A stretch of DNA of 64,000 nucleotides from Flavobacteriaceae bacterium CP2B (GCA_001683825.1 LXTR01000022.1:1-64000); one strand, 5' to 3'; numbered from the stretch's first letter, positions 24,894 through 34,111 are shown. The notes: generated by a model from the sequence alone, not told the origin. Made by a program: numbers and translations.

Positions 24894-25198
24894 AATAAAT
24901 ACTGTTAAAAATTATATTAAGGCACGAAGGTACGCTTAAAAAATTGGATTACACCACTTTCCACGCGTATATTTTTACCCTTTTTTCATGGAAGCATCAC
25001 TTTTCCCCGGGGTTATACCCTGTTAGAACACAGTTGTTTGGTTGAAAAACCGTCACAGACCGGGTATTGCATCAGGTAAATTGCGTATCTTGTTATATTC
25101 CCCCGGCCGAAGGATACCACAGGTCTGGCAACGCCATTAACGGCCTGTGCGCAAAAAGCTAACATCACACCCTTTAACTCCAACAATATCACCGCTGT
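24894..25198. other. Intergenic region between divergent csp and secreted-protein genes
   Basis: AT-rich next to csp (with the probable -7 box at 24925-24932), then mixed sequence up to the start at 25199. I see no ORF, hairpin of note or clear plus-strand promoter in the right half. Confidence 0.5.
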
Positions 25199-26020
25199 AT
25201 GAAAACCGCAAAACCTTTCCTGGTGCTGGCGGGAATCCTGTCCCTCTTCCCGGTGCAACGAGCCATTTCCCAGGCCACTGAGCCTGCCCGGCCCCAGTAC
25301 ATTACCGTAACCACCATGCATTGGAATATGGACTATGAAGACTTTGACATGGACGCCTGGAAGTCTGTGGAAAAAGAGTACTTTGACAAAGTTACCTCCC
25401 GGAATGAGTTGGTGGTGAGTTCCGGCTATTACACCCACCGTTTTACCCCGGACAACCGGGAGATCCTTTTGGTCAACGCCTATGCCAATTGGGAGGACCT
25501 TGACAAGGTAAACGCGAGAAACCAGGAACTCATCGAGGAAGCCTGGCCCGATGAAGCATCCCGCAAGGCCTACTTTCAGAAACGAAACGCCTATTATGGC
25601 GATTTTCATTCCGATGAAATCTATGCCCCCCTGGACCATGCGATAGTTCACGATCGAAAGACAGCCCCGATCCTCCTGGTTCGAAGGACCTACCTGAAAT
25701 TTCCCAAGGACGGGGATTGGTCTGATCTCACCGGGCATATGAAGGAGGTGTCGGCACATATTTTTAAAAAGAATGAACATATAAAGGGCTACTATCCAAA
25801 CCGGCATGCCTGGGGCTCTGACAATACGGAGATCGTGGAGGCGTTTTTTGTCGATTCCATGGCTGCCCTGGATGCCATGTTCGACAGGAATGGCGAATTG
25901 TTTGAGGATCACTGGCCGGATGAGGCTTCCAGAAAAGAGGTAAGCGACCTCAGAAACCGGTTTCTGACCGGGGTACATGGCGATTATATCTATACCGTCG
26001 TTTCCGAACTCATTAAATAG
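25199..26020 (+). CDS. Secreted protein with internal duplication, function unknown
   Basis: A 273-residue exported protein (signal peptide 1-25, SLFPVQRAISQA). The mature part is two copies of a domain of about 120 residues, each ending in the same block: LIEEAWPDEASRKAYFQKRN (from 111) and LFEDHWPDEASRKEVSDLRN (from 234), each followed by G-D and an aromatic strand. Each copy could be a ferredoxin-like alpha/beta barrel half as in NIPSNAP/Dabb proteins, but this is inference. A terminator at 26049-26073 follows. Confidence 0.7.
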   Translation: MKTAKPFLVLAGILSLFPVQRAISQATEPARPQYITVTTMHWNMDYEDFDMDAWKSVEKEYFDKVTSRNELVVSSGYYTHRFTPDNREILLVNAYANWEDLDKVNARNQELIEEAWPDEASRKAYFQKRNAYYGDFHSDEIYAPLDHAIVHDRKTAPILLVRRTYLKFPKDGDWSDLTGHMKEVSAHIFKKNEHIKGYYPNRHAWGSDNTEIVEAFFVDSMAALDAMFDRNGELFEDHWPDEASRKEVSDLRNRFLTGVHGDYIYTVVSELIK

Positions 26021-26048
26021 GGTATCATCAATGGCCACTATGACATGA

Positions 26049-26073
26049 AAAGGGCGCCTTCCGGGCGCCCTTT
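26049..26073. terminator. Bidirectional terminator between convergent genes
   Basis: AAAGGGCGCC and GGCGCCCTTT, perfect ten-base arms around a five-base loop, with A and T flanks. Confidence 0.82.
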
Positions 26074-26095
26074 ATCTTTGGCATGGTAGCAATCA

Positions 26096-26734
26096 CTATG
26101 TCGTGGGGTCCGGGGTCAACCTCAGGTATGGCCTGATCTCCTCCACGCCTTTTACAAAGATCTTTTTAGCCTCCGCCGTGGGGATGGATGGGCTTACGAC
26201 CACCTTTTCCCCATTTTTCCAGTTGGCCGGGGTAGCTACCTTGTGATGGGCGGTGAGCTGCAGCGAATCGGTAACCCGTAGCAGTTCATAAAAGTTCCGC
26301 CCTGTTGATGCAGGGTAGGTGAGCATTAGTTTAACCGTTTTATCCGGGGCAATGATATAGACCGAACGCACGGTTTGGCTGTCATTGGCTTTGGGGTGTA
26401 TCATATCATAAAGCGTAGATACCTTCTTGTCGGCATCGGCGATGATGGGAAAGTTCATTGTCGTTTGCTGGGTCTCGTTGATATCTTCAATCCATTTCAG
26501 GTGGGAATCCTTGGGGTCCACACTCAAGGCTATCATTTTTACGTTGCGCTTGTCAAACTCCTCTTTGAATTTGGCCGCGGTCCCCAGTTCGGTGGTGCAC
26601 ACCGGGGTAAAATCAGCCGGGTGCGAAAACAAAATACCCCAACTGTCGCCCAGGTATTCGTAAAAATTGAGGGTACCCTCAGAAGTTTCCGCGGTGAAAT
26701 CAGGGGCGGTATCGCCCAGTCGTATTGTTGCCAT
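26096..26734 (-). CDS. Peroxiredoxin, 1-Cys (Prx6) type
   Basis: A 212-residue thiol peroxidase that reduces hydrogen peroxide and organic peroxides. The peroxidatic Cys is in HPADFTPVCTTELG; the catalytic Arg lies downstream in SQTVRSVYII. The long C-terminal domain and the absence of a conserved resolving Cys put it in the Prx6 branch. Start ATG 26734 (MATIRLGDTAPDF) is the family start; a TTG two codons upstream is less likely. Cytoplasmic, monocistronic. Confidence 0.95.
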   Translation of the reverse strand: MATIRLGDTAPDFTAETSEGTLNFYEYLGDSWGILFSHPADFTPVCTTELGTAAKFKEEFDKRNVKMIALSVDPKDSHLKWIEDINETQQTTMNFPIIADADKKVSTLYDMIHPKANDSQTVRSVYIIAPDKTVKLMLTYPASTGRNFYELLRVTDSLQLTAHHKVATPANWKNGEKVVVSPSIPTAEAKKIFVKGVEEIRPYLRLTPDPTT

Positions 26735-26909
26735 ATCCAAATGTTTATTTGTTTTTCATTAGTCCTATAAATTTAGTAGATTAAAAGGCGAAAAGGTGCG
26801 GGTGCAGGGTTAAAAAAGTATTAAATTTTCCTTAAGGCATCCCTTGCAGGAAGCATCCTTTCCGGGCATCAACCTCTGGATTTACGAAAGACTTCCTTAT
26901 TTTTATCCT

Positions 26910-27479
26910 ATGAACGAAAGCACGCTTGAAAAACTTCGGTATCCCATAGGGCATTTTGTGGTACCCGAAACCATAAGCGATACAATTCTGAAGGACTGGA
27001 TCGCGCAATTGGAATCGCTGCCGGTGGTGTTGGAGGACCTGGTGAGGGACCTGAACGATACACAACTGGAGACGCCCTACCGCCCTGAGGGTTGGACCGT
27101 CAGGCAGTTGGTCCACCACATAGCCGACAGCCACCACAACAGCTACATACGCTTCAAATGGGCACTGACCGAGGAGCAGCCGGTGATCAAAGCCTATAAC
27201 GAAAAGGCCTGGGCCGATTTGTTCGATGCCCGGACGGCCCCTGTCCGGTTATCCCTGGACCACCTGAAAGCAGTACATGCCAAGCTGGTTTACCTGTTAA
27301 GAGGGCTTTCAAGGGACACTCTTAAACGTACGTTTGTACACCCTGATAGTGGAGCCCCCACCTCGCTGGAGGAGAATATAGGCCGCTATGCCTGGCACGG
27401 AAGCCACCATTATACCCATATCAAAAATTTGCTCCAGCGCAAGGGATGGGTGCTGTCCAGTGACAAAAGGCATTTGTAA
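26910..27479 (+). CDS. YfiT/BstA-like DinB-fold metal-dependent hydrolase or transferase
   Basis: A 189-residue four-helix-bundle protein of the DinB/YfiT family, related to bacillithiol S-transferases. The metal-binding histidines are in VRQLVHHIADSHHN and AWHGSHHYTHI, a complete triad as in YfiT. N-terminal LRYPIGHFVVPETIS is typical of this subgroup. The frame is open from 26844, but MNESTLEKL at 26910 is the natural start. Actual substrate in this organism is unknown. Confidence 0.88.
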   Translation: MNESTLEKLRYPIGHFVVPETISDTILKDWIAQLESLPVVLEDLVRDLNDTQLETPYRPEGWTVRQLVHHIADSHHNSYIRFKWALTEEQPVIKAYNEKAWADLFDARTAPVRLSLDHLKAVHAKLVYLLRGLSRDTLKRTFVHPDSGAPTSLEENIGRYAWHGSHHYTHIKNLLQRKGWVLSSDKRHL

Positions 27480-27500
27480 AGCCTGCCGGTGTAACCCACT

Positions 27501-28043
27501 TCAAAGTAAGGGGGAGCCCAGGGGTTTTACCAGGATGTACATAGGTTTTTTATCTTCCGGTACTTCTGTGAAATGCAGCGTTTTTTCCTCAAGGACCCGA
27601 AATCCATTCCTGAGGTAAAACCCCAGTGCCGGACCTTCCTGCATGGTATCCAGCCAAAGCAGTTTTTTACCCATATCCACCCCGTAGGCCTCCACAAATT
27701 CAAGGGCCGCCCTCCCGATTCCCTGCCCCGTGGCCTCGTTTAGCAGGTAGAGCTTTTCCAGGAGCAGGGCGTCTTGTGGGCTATGGGTGGCTACCGCGCT
27801 CGACCGGACCAGCTTGATGATCCCCACGGCCATGGTGTCCCGGTAAACAATAAAATGGTCCAACCCGGGATCCTTGAGTTCTTTCGCGACGACCGCCCTG
27901 CCGAAACTGCTGTCAAGGTAGGGGCTCGGGTCACGATCTCGCCATAGATGGGTATAATGGGCCACGTAGGAACGGCGGCCAACCTTGCTATACACATCCT
28001 GGTTTTCGGGGCTGAGCGGAATAAATTGCAGGCCTTGTTTCAT
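27501..28043 (-). CDS. GNAT family N-acetyltransferase
   Basis: A 180-residue acetyl-CoA-dependent acyltransferase. The acetyl-CoA pyrophosphate loop is seen as LYLLNEATGQGIGRAALEFV (Q/R-x-x-G-x-G/A), followed by the beta-bulge LLWLDTMQEG and the C-terminal YLRNGFRV block. No membrane segments. First, or second after the redoxin gene, in a minus-strand row with the cupin gene (11 bases apart). Substrate unknown. Confidence 0.88.
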   Translation of the reverse strand: MKQGLQFIPLSPENQDVYSKVGRRSYVAHYTHLWRDRDPSPYLDSSFGRAVVAKELKDPGLDHFIVYRDTMAVGIIKLVRSSAVATHSPQDALLLEKLYLLNEATGQGIGRAALEFVEAYGVDMGKKLLWLDTMQEGPALGFYLRNGFRVLEEKTLHFTEVPEDKKPMYILVKPLGSPLL

Positions 28044-28054
28044 AAGGGTGGTCT

Positions 28055-28375
28055 TCAGGTTGATTCGCCGCCTTCGGGCCCGTAAAACAGGACCCAGGTA
28101 CTAAAGTCATCCGAAAAATTTTCAAAACGGTGCCCGGTCCGGGCCGGGACAAACAAAAAATTACCCGGGCCAAAGGTGCAACGGCCCCCCCCGTTTATAA
28201 ATTCGCCCTTCCCGCCGATAATGACATAGGCCTCGTCACGGGTATGGGCTTGTTGCAGGTCTGTCTTGTGCGGTCGGTACAATTCTACCTGTAAGGTGCC
28301 ATGGCGGAACAATGTTATAAACGGGGTACTGCTTACGGCCAGTTGCCCCAGCGCTTCAGATTTGTCAAGTTTCAT
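28055..28375 (-). CDS. Small cupin domain protein
   Basis: A 106-residue single cupin. First motif AHTRDEAYVIIGGKGEFING (metal ligands H and E; the usual second His is replaced), second motif GNFLFVPARTGHRFENF with the last His. Fold is clear, enzymatic role is not. It lies between a redoxin-type gene (54 bases upstream) and the GNAT gene (11 bases downstream) on one strand, so the three may share a transcript. Confidence 0.85.
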   Translation of the reverse strand: MKLDKSEALGQLAVSSTPFITLFRHGTLQVELYRPHKTDLQQAHTRDEAYVIIGGKGEFINGGGRCTFGPGNFLFVPARTGHRFENFSDDFSTWVLFYGPEGGEST

Positions 28376-28429
28376 AATGGCGGGAACCAGTCATTTTTAC
28401 GTGTGCGGCAATCAGGACTCATAAAACAG

Positions 28430-28990
28430 TCAGCCCTTAAACCATTTAATATTACAACCAATACTGGGTTTCTGTTCGGGGGCTATGGGGGTGCCTTCCA
28501 GGAGGGATTCAAGGGCATTTCGCAGGTCTGCACCGTTAACAGGGAGACCGTTCCCGGGCCGGGAATCGTCCAGTTGCCCCCGGTATACCAGTCGCAATGA
28601 CCCATCAAAAAGGTAGAAATCCGGGGTGCAGGCTGCCTGGTAGGCGCGGGCTACTTCCTGGGTTTTGTCATAGAGGTAGGGGAAGGAATACCCCTCGCGT
28701 TTCGCGGTTTCTTTCATGAGGTGGGGGGCATCCTCGGGATAATTTTCCACATCATTGCTGGATATGGCGATAAAGGCAATGCCACGGCCCTGGTAATCCC
28801 TGGCCATTTTGCTGATTTCGGGGTTCACATGTTTTACAAATGGGCAGTGGTTGCATATAAACATGACCACCGTGCCCTTTTCCCCCTGTAACGCGTGAAG
28901 GTCCAGGGTTTTTTCGCTGACGGTGTCTTTCAGGCTGAATTCCGGGGCAATAGTCCCTAGAGGCAGCATATTACTGGGTGTTCTGGCCAT
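28430..28990 (-). CDS. Thioredoxin-fold redoxin (AhpC/TSA type), single Cys
   Basis: A 186-residue thioredoxin-fold protein. The active site is ICNHCPFVKHVNPEISKM: a single Cys with CPFV where thioredoxins have CxxC. FDGSLRLVYRGQLDDSRPGN and the C-terminal IGCNIKWF are typical of a conserved bacterial group usually called thioredoxin family protein. No signal peptide. Start at 28990 (MARTPSNMLPLGT); the longer frame to 29044 adds a basic run and is unlikely. Confidence 0.88.
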   Translation of the reverse strand: MARTPSNMLPLGTIAPEFSLKDTVSEKTLDLHALQGEKGTVVMFICNHCPFVKHVNPEISKMARDYQGRGIAFIAISSNDVENYPEDAPHLMKETAKREGYSFPYLYDKTQEVARAYQAACTPDFYLFDGSLRLVYRGQLDDSRPGNGLPVNGADLRNALESLLEGTPIAPEQKPSIGCNIKWFKG

Positions 28991-29170
28991 TGAAGCGCTC
29001 TTTATTTTGGCATTTCTTTTGGATCGTACGGGACGAACACGCACTTTCCAACAGGCTTACGCCCGTTTTACCCTATGAATGTACAAATTGCAGCACAAAA
29101 TCAAAAGGCATTGCGCCCCTTGTTTTTTGATCCGCGGATTGGTATTTTATAATCTAAAACCAATTTTTAT

Positions 29171-29476
29171 ATGGAAACGTCCTATACATCCCTTTCAGTG
29201 GCAATCCGGGAATTACAGGAGGAGGGATATACCGAAGACTTTAACCTCTGCAATGCCGGGGTTGAAAACAAGACCAAAAAGACGATTTATCCTGCAGACA
29301 AGCTGGAAGTGGTCAAATACTACCGTTTTGAAGGCAAGAGCAATCCTGCCGACAATACCGTACTCTACGTGATAGAAACCGCTACAGGTGAGAAAGGCCT
29401 GTTGGTGGATGCCTACGGTGCCTATTCGGGCCATATCCCCAGGGGTCTGGTGGCGAAACTAAGGATTTCCCGCTAG
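29171..29476 (+). CDS. Small conserved Bacteroidota protein of unknown function
   Basis: A 101-residue soluble protein, METSYTSLSVAIRELQEEGY then FNLCNAGVENKTKK and YVIETATGEKGLLVDAYGAY. It belongs to a small family in Bacteroidota that databases sometimes mislabel phosphoribosylpyrophosphate synthetase; no PRPP-binding motif is present. Compact alpha/beta composition. Monocistronic, with 180 bases free upstream. Confidence 0.75.
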   Translation: METSYTSLSVAIRELQEEGYTEDFNLCNAGVENKTKKTIYPADKLEVVKYYRFEGKSNPADNTVLYVIETATGEKGLLVDAYGAYSGHIPRGLVAKLRISR

Positions 29477-29535
29477 GGGTAAACAGGTCTGTTCTCGTTG
29501 GTCGTGTTGGGTAATGGCAAATGCTGTATCTTGTC

Positions 29536-29556
29536 GGCAAGGCAAAACGCCTTGCC
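29536..29556. repeat. Perfect hairpin in intergenic region
   Basis: Eight-base arms GGCAAGGC and GCCTTGCC around AAAAC, with no T-run after either arm. It could be a weak terminator of the upstream gene or a structure in the leader of the symporter gene. Confidence 0.5.
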
Positions 29557-29596
29557 AGGAGCCGGAGTGTTTCATTGCCCTAAAACCTGTTGATCC

Positions 29597-30517
29597 TTGT
29601 CTGACCCCCTGATAGATAGTGTCAAGATCCATTTTGATGCCGGGGCACTTTGGGTGCTCAATATGTCACTGGCCCTGGTGATGTTTGGAATCGCCCTGGA
29701 AATATCCCCAAAAGACTTCCGGCAACTTGCGAAGGCACCCAGGCCGGTACTCACCGGGGTGGTCAGTCAGTTCCTGTTACTGCCCTTCATGACCTACCTG
29801 GTGGTCCTGTTTTTGGCGCCCTATCCGAGCCTTGCCCTGGGGATGTTCCTTGTAGCGGCCTGTCCGGGAGGTAATGTATCCAACTTTATCACCCAACTGG
29901 CGGGGGGCAATACGGCCCTGTCAGTAAGCCTTACGGCTCTGGCAACTTTGCTGGCCATCGTTGTAACCCCCATAAACTTCCACTTCTGGGGGTCGCTGTA
30001 TGCCCCTACCGCGCTATTGCTCCGCGAAGTGGCTATCCCGTCGGCCTCCATGATACAGTTGGTAGCCCTTTTACTGGGGGTTCCGCTTTTACTGGGGATG
30101 ATGGTGAATGCCCTGCGTCCCCAACTCGCCAGGGGCATGGCGGGATGGTTTCGGAAAGGATCCCTGCTGCTCTTTGTGTTGTTGGTATTCCTCGCTCTTT
30201 ACGACAACCGCGACGTTTTCGTCTCCTATGTTTGGTATGTGTTCTGGCTGGTGCTGGTGCACAACGCGATAGCCCTGATGTCGGGCTATTCTTTTGCCCG
30301 CCTCCTTCGGAACAACAAGGGCAATGCCCGTTCCATTGCCATTGAAACGGGGATTCAGAATTCCGGCCTGGGCCTGTTGTTGATCTTTTCGTTTTTTGAT
30401 GGATTGGGGGGGATGGCCCTGCTCGCCGCCTTCTGGGGGATTTGGCACCTGGTGTCAGGGTTGTTGCTGGCCGGGTTTTGGGGGAGTCGCAGCACGAACA
30501 AAAACACCGTGACGTGA
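29597..30517 (+). CDS. Bile acid:sodium symporter family protein
   Basis: A 306-residue inner-membrane transporter with about nine to ten helices of the BASS (SBF) family. LALVMFGIALEISPKDFRQL, the substrate/sodium region AACPGGNVSNFITQLAGGNT and IAIETGIQNSGLGLLL are the family blocks, including the crossover Asn and Gln residues. In bacteria such proteins carry organic anions rather than bile acids. The only start before the first helix is TTG at 29597. The last four bases overlap the next gene (GTGA). Confidence 0.9.
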   Translation: MSDPLIDSVKIHFDAGALWVLNMSLALVMFGIALEISPKDFRQLAKAPRPVLTGVVSQFLLLPFMTYLVVLFLAPYPSLALGMFLVAACPGGNVSNFITQLAGGNTALSVSLTALATLLAIVVTPINFHFWGSLYAPTALLLREVAIPSASMIQLVALLLGVPLLLGMMVNALRPQLARGMAGWFRKGSLLLFVLLVFLALYDNRDVFVSYVWYVFWLVLVHNAIALMSGYSFARLLRNNKGNARSIAIETGIQNSGLGLLLIFSFFDGLGGMALLAAFWGIWHLVSGLLLAGFWGSRSTNKNTVT

Positions 30518-31554
30518 AAAAGATACTTTACAGCCTCCTGCAATACAGCATCCGCATGGGGTTCTTTTTTTACTTTAAGCGTATTCGGAGGTACGGGATT
30601 AAAAGCGTTCCCTGGGATGAGCCCCTGTTGCTGCTTCCCAACCATCAAAACGCCCTCATCGATCCTTTGTGTATTGCTGCCTATGCCCCAAAAAAGCCCT
30701 ATTTCCTTACCCGGTCTGATGTCTTTGTCAATCCTGTTGCAAAGGTGTTTTTTGAGTTCCTGCGTATGTTGCCCATCTACAGGATACGCGATGGCAGGGA
30801 TACCCTGGTTAGGAACCGCGCTATTTTTGACCGCTGTGGCCGCTTGCTGGCCGATTCCCAGGCCATCCTGATTTTCCCGGAAGCCAACCATAACCTGCAA
30901 AGGCGGGTGAGGCCCCTGAGCAAAGGGTTTACCAGGATTCTGTGGCACGCTCTGGAGCAGAATTCACGCCTGGAGCCGAAACTGGTGCCGGTGGGGGTGA
31001 ATTATGTGGATGCCGCCGGATTCCCGGACAGTGCCGCTTTTTATTTTGGCACCCCCATCCCGGTGAGACCGTTTGATGATAAGGCCCGGAGGCGGGAGAC
31101 GGGGCAACAGTTGGGAGCGATGGTGCAGGAGCAATTGCAACACCTCACCACCCATATCCCGGAAGCGATGGAATATGACGCCACCATCGAGCGGCTACAC
31201 GCGCTCAAGGTTGATTTTTTGAAACCCCATGAAGTCCGATCATGCCTGGAAGGACCCGCCCTGCCCGCCTTGACCGCACAACCGTTCTTACGAAGATGGG
31301 CCTTTGCCGTCTGGGACACCTTGTTTATCCTCGCCAACTTGCCGGCGGTTGCATTGTGGCGGGGATTCATAAAGCCCAGGGTGGCAGAGCCCGAGTTCCT
31401 GAGTACCCACCGCTTTCTGCTTGGGCTCATCCTTTATCCGCTGGCATACCTCTTGATACTTGGGTTCCTGGCGGCCGGTCCCGGGATTTGGTTTGCCCTG
31501 AGCCTCATAGGGGCTCATATCCTATGGAACCTGTTGTACGTTAAATTTCGCTAA
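30514..31554 (+). CDS. Glycerolipid acyltransferase, Gat1/Gpt2-like branch
   Basis: A 346-residue PlsC-superfamily acyltransferase with two C-terminal membrane helices (about 305-345). The catalytic block is LLLPNHQNALIDPLCI: His44 and Asp50 are spaced H-x5-D, the form seen in the glycerol-3-phosphate (Gat1/Gpt2-like) branch, not the H-x4-D of PlsC. A second motif IFPEANHNLQRRVRPLSKG replaces the usual FPEG. The GTG start at 30514 overlaps the symporter stop; the ATG at 30442 lies inside that gene. Likely glycerolipid synthesis at the membrane. Confidence 0.85.
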   Translation: MKKILYSLLQYSIRMGFFFYFKRIRRYGIKSVPWDEPLLLLPNHQNALIDPLCIAAYAPKKPYFLTRSDVFVNPVAKVFFEFLRMLPIYRIRDGRDTLVRNRAIFDRCGRLLADSQAILIFPEANHNLQRRVRPLSKGFTRILWHALEQNSRLEPKLVPVGVNYVDAAGFPDSAAFYFGTPIPVRPFDDKARRRETGQQLGAMVQEQLQHLTTHIPEAMEYDATIERLHALKVDFLKPHEVRSCLEGPALPALTAQPFLRRWAFAVWDTLFILANLPAVALWRGFIKPRVAEPEFLSTHRFLLGLILYPLAYLLILGFLAAGPGIWFALSLIGAHILWNLLYVKFR

Positions 31555-31563
31555 CCCCTGGCG

Positions 31564-34083
31564 CTACATGAAGTGCCCAAAGTAAATGGCATTCATCAAC
31601 AGTTTGTTGGTGCCAAACCAGAACGCCCTGAAATTTGTGTTATCGGTAAAGATCAACACTTTGCCCTTGCCCAGTTCCCGGGCCTGGAACGGGACACTAT
31701 TCCGCAGGAGTTCCAGGTTCTCCTCGGAGATGTAGCCGCTCATCAACGGGCTATCGGTATATTTTATGGGGTTGTTAAAACTGTCCTTGTCCGGTTCCAG
31801 ATAGATATTGGTATTGCGGAAAACCGGGAGGGCCGCGTTTTTATAGCCATAATTGATGGGGTGGGAGCGGTCTATCCGGGTCTCAAAAATAGCCCCGCCG
31901 GTTTCCTGTGCCCCTTCGTAGGCCTCTTTCTGCCCATAGGTTACATTTTTGGCCACCAGGCTGTCTTTCCGGAAGGACAATTTCATCAATTCGTGTTTGT
32001 GAAACCACTCCGCGACATTCCGGTACCCAATCAGGTTCCCGCCGGTTTTGACCCAGGCTTTTAGCTTTTCGGCCAGTTTTTCCTCCAGGCCCTTCCTGTC
32101 GCTGAAACCGGGAATGATGATATCGGTATAACTGCTGAGATCGGCAGTATTCAGGTACCGGGTGTCTATTTTGGTGATTTTGGTCGCATAGCGGGTATCA
32201 AACAGGTGCCAGATCTCACCCGCATCGTAGGAGCGTATGCCATCGCCTACCAGCAAGGCGACTTTCTGGGGTTTGAGTGCTTCAAATTCCCGGCTTCCCA
32301 GGTCGATTCCGCTTGTGATACCCGTATCCACCCCGGTTATTTGCAGATGGCTTTCCCCGGCGACCCCCTGCAGGAATTCGTAGAGCGATGCCGGATCCAG
32401 GTCCTGGTTGGCCACCGGGATCATGATGGTTCCGTAATCATAGGATGTTCCTCCAATGGCAAACGGCTTCTTGCCTACTTTGGCCCTCAGGCCTTTCCCC
32501 AGGATTTGGTTCAGGGCTTTCGGACTGTAATAATCATGCCATTCAAAGAGGTAGGCGAAATTGCCCTGCCGGTCTACCCCGCCTGTCGGCATGGGCAGGG
32601 AGCCAAGGGCGTCCCCTGCGGCAACCGTTGAATTCAACTCTGCGTAATCCAGGTTGAAAGCCAGGGGAAAGGTCCAGCCCGAAATATCGTAGAACAGGCT
32701 GTCCGTGAACGAGGTCCGTTTTTCGAACATGGCCTTGATCAGCCGGTGGTTCTTCTGGTTGGTGGGGACGATATAGCCCGAACCAGGTTTGAATGTGTTG
32801 CCCGAAACGGTTACTTCCTGTTTCAGTTCGTGTATTTTAATTTGTTGCCTTTGCAGTATCTCGGCCAGGTGCCAGGTTTTTGCGGCATCTTTGGAGTCTC
32901 CAAAAATATAGGCTTTGCTCTTGCTCCTGCCTGCTTCCGCTCTAAGGTCCTGGTAAAATTTTTGCTGGTAGGCAAGGATTTTTTCGCGCATGCCATGGGC
33001 GGCTTCCAGGGTGGATACGGCCGTGGTAAACTGGTTGCGGATGGTAAAAGGGAAGGTCAGTATGCCATTGTCGCTTTCCTGTATGTGCCCCCGGGAACTA
33101 GCCTGTTCAAATAGGATTCCTATACTTCCAAGGACATCGGGCAGGGTAGAGCCCTTCCCGTAATAATAATCGTCATAATCCTCCTCGGTGTAGTAAAGGG
33201 AGCCTATTTTGTTCAGGGCTTTGGCGTGGTAGGTGCCTATTTCGGCGGTGAGTTCCTGATTCATGGCCGGGGTCAGGGGGTGTACCCTTGTGGGTTCTCC
33301 GGGCTGAAAGAAAAAGGTCGAATTGGTACCCATCTCGTGATGGTCCGTGAGGATGTTGGGCAGCCACTTGTGGAAGGTCATAATGCGCGCCTTGCTCTCG
33401 GGCAATTGTACGGGCAGCCAATCCCGGTTCACATCAAACCAGTAGTGGTTGGTTCGGCCCCGGGGCCAAACTTCGTGGTACTCGCGCTCATTGTTATCCG
33501 GGTTGAGGTTTTGGCTCTTGTTGCTGTTGGCCCAATAAGAAAATCGCTGTAATCCGTCCGGGTTGAAGGAGGGGTCCAGCAAGATGACCACCTTGTCCAG
33601 GTATGCCTCAATGGCCGGGCCCTGTGCCGCGGCAAGATAATAGGCATAGGCCAGGGCGGCATTGGACCCGCTGGGTTCATTTCCGTGTACCGAGAACCCC
33701 TGGTAGATCACGATGGGGCGGTTGGCCGGGGGTTGGCCGGGGGCCGGTTGTTCTGTGGCCGCGATATGCTGCTCCCTGATACGCTCCAAATTTTGGACAT
33801 TCTCCGCGGAACTGACCGTCAGTAAAAGCAGCGGGCGGTCCTCGTAGGTATATCCGCGGGTTTCAATTTGAATGCGGTCGCTGCTGGCGGCCAGGGCCTG
33901 CATGTAGTAGACAAGTTTGTCGTGGGTGACATGCCATTCCCCTACCTCATGCCCGATGATGTCCGATGGTTTGGGGATATTGGGGTCATATTGTACATCC
34001 TTCGGCAGGTAGTAAGAGAGGTCTGCTTGGGCGCTTGCCAGTACCGGCATAGCCAACAGCAAAAGGAGTGCGATCTTTTTCAT
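31564..34083 (-). CDS. Secreted M14 family zinc carboxypeptidase
   Basis: An 839-residue exported protein: signal peptide MKKIALLLLLAMPVLASAQA, then an M14 peptidase domain about 45-370 with zinc ligands in QGFSVHGNEPSGSNAAL (H-x-x-E) and a His in ILTDHHEMGTNSTF. The C-terminal half (about 400-839) has an amidotransferase-like fold (KVALLVGDGIRSYDAGEIWH, GFSDRKGLEEKLAEKLKAWV), as usual for the large Bacteroidota M14 proteins. It would trim peptides outside the inner membrane. The frame extends to 34146, but the signal fixes the start. Confidence 0.92.
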   Translation of the reverse strand: MKKIALLLLLAMPVLASAQADLSYYLPKDVQYDPNIPKPSDIIGHEVGEWHVTHDKLVYYMQALAASSDRIQIETRGYTYEDRPLLLLTVSSAENVQNLERIREQHIAATEQPAPGQPPANRPIVIYQGFSVHGNEPSGSNAALAYAYYLAAAQGPAIEAYLDKVVILLDPSFNPDGLQRFSYWANSNKSQNLNPDNNEREYHEVWPRGRTNHYWFDVNRDWLPVQLPESKARIMTFHKWLPNILTDHHEMGTNSTFFFQPGEPTRVHPLTPAMNQELTAEIGTYHAKALNKIGSLYYTEEDYDDYYYGKGSTLPDVLGSIGILFEQASSRGHIQESDNGILTFPFTIRNQFTTAVSTLEAAHGMREKILAYQQKFYQDLRAEAGRSKSKAYIFGDSKDAAKTWHLAEILQRQQIKIHELKQEVTVSGNTFKPGSGYIVPTNQKNHRLIKAMFEKRTSFTDSLFYDISGWTFPLAFNLDYAELNSTVAAGDALGSLPMPTGGVDRQGNFAYLFEWHDYYSPKALNQILGKGLRAKVGKKPFAIGGTSYDYGTIMIPVANQDLDPASLYEFLQGVAGESHLQITGVDTGITSGIDLGSREFEALKPQKVALLVGDGIRSYDAGEIWHLFDTRYATKITKIDTRYLNTADLSSYTDIIIPGFSDRKGLEEKLAEKLKAWVKTGGNLIGYRNVAEWFHKHELMKLSFRKDSLVAKNVTYGQKEAYEGAQETGGAIFETRIDRSHPINYGYKNAALPVFRNTNIYLEPDKDSFNNPIKYTDSPLMSGYISEENLELLRNSVPFQARELGKGKVLIFTDNTNFRAFWFGTNKLLMNAIYFGHFM

Positions 34084-34111
34084 TGAAAATGGGAGGTTAG
34101 AAATAAAGAAA

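Noticed and set aside
24960-25198. Long cold-shock leader or regulatory RNA for csp
   Set aside because: The best -7 box is within 40 bases of the csp start, so there is no room for a long leader; the rest shows no structure.
25013-26038. Long minus-strand frame of 341 codons opposite the secreted two-repeat protein gene
   Set aside because: Plus-strand gene has a signal peptide, internal repeats and normal codon use; the antisense product has no recognisable domain and results from GC-rich third positions.
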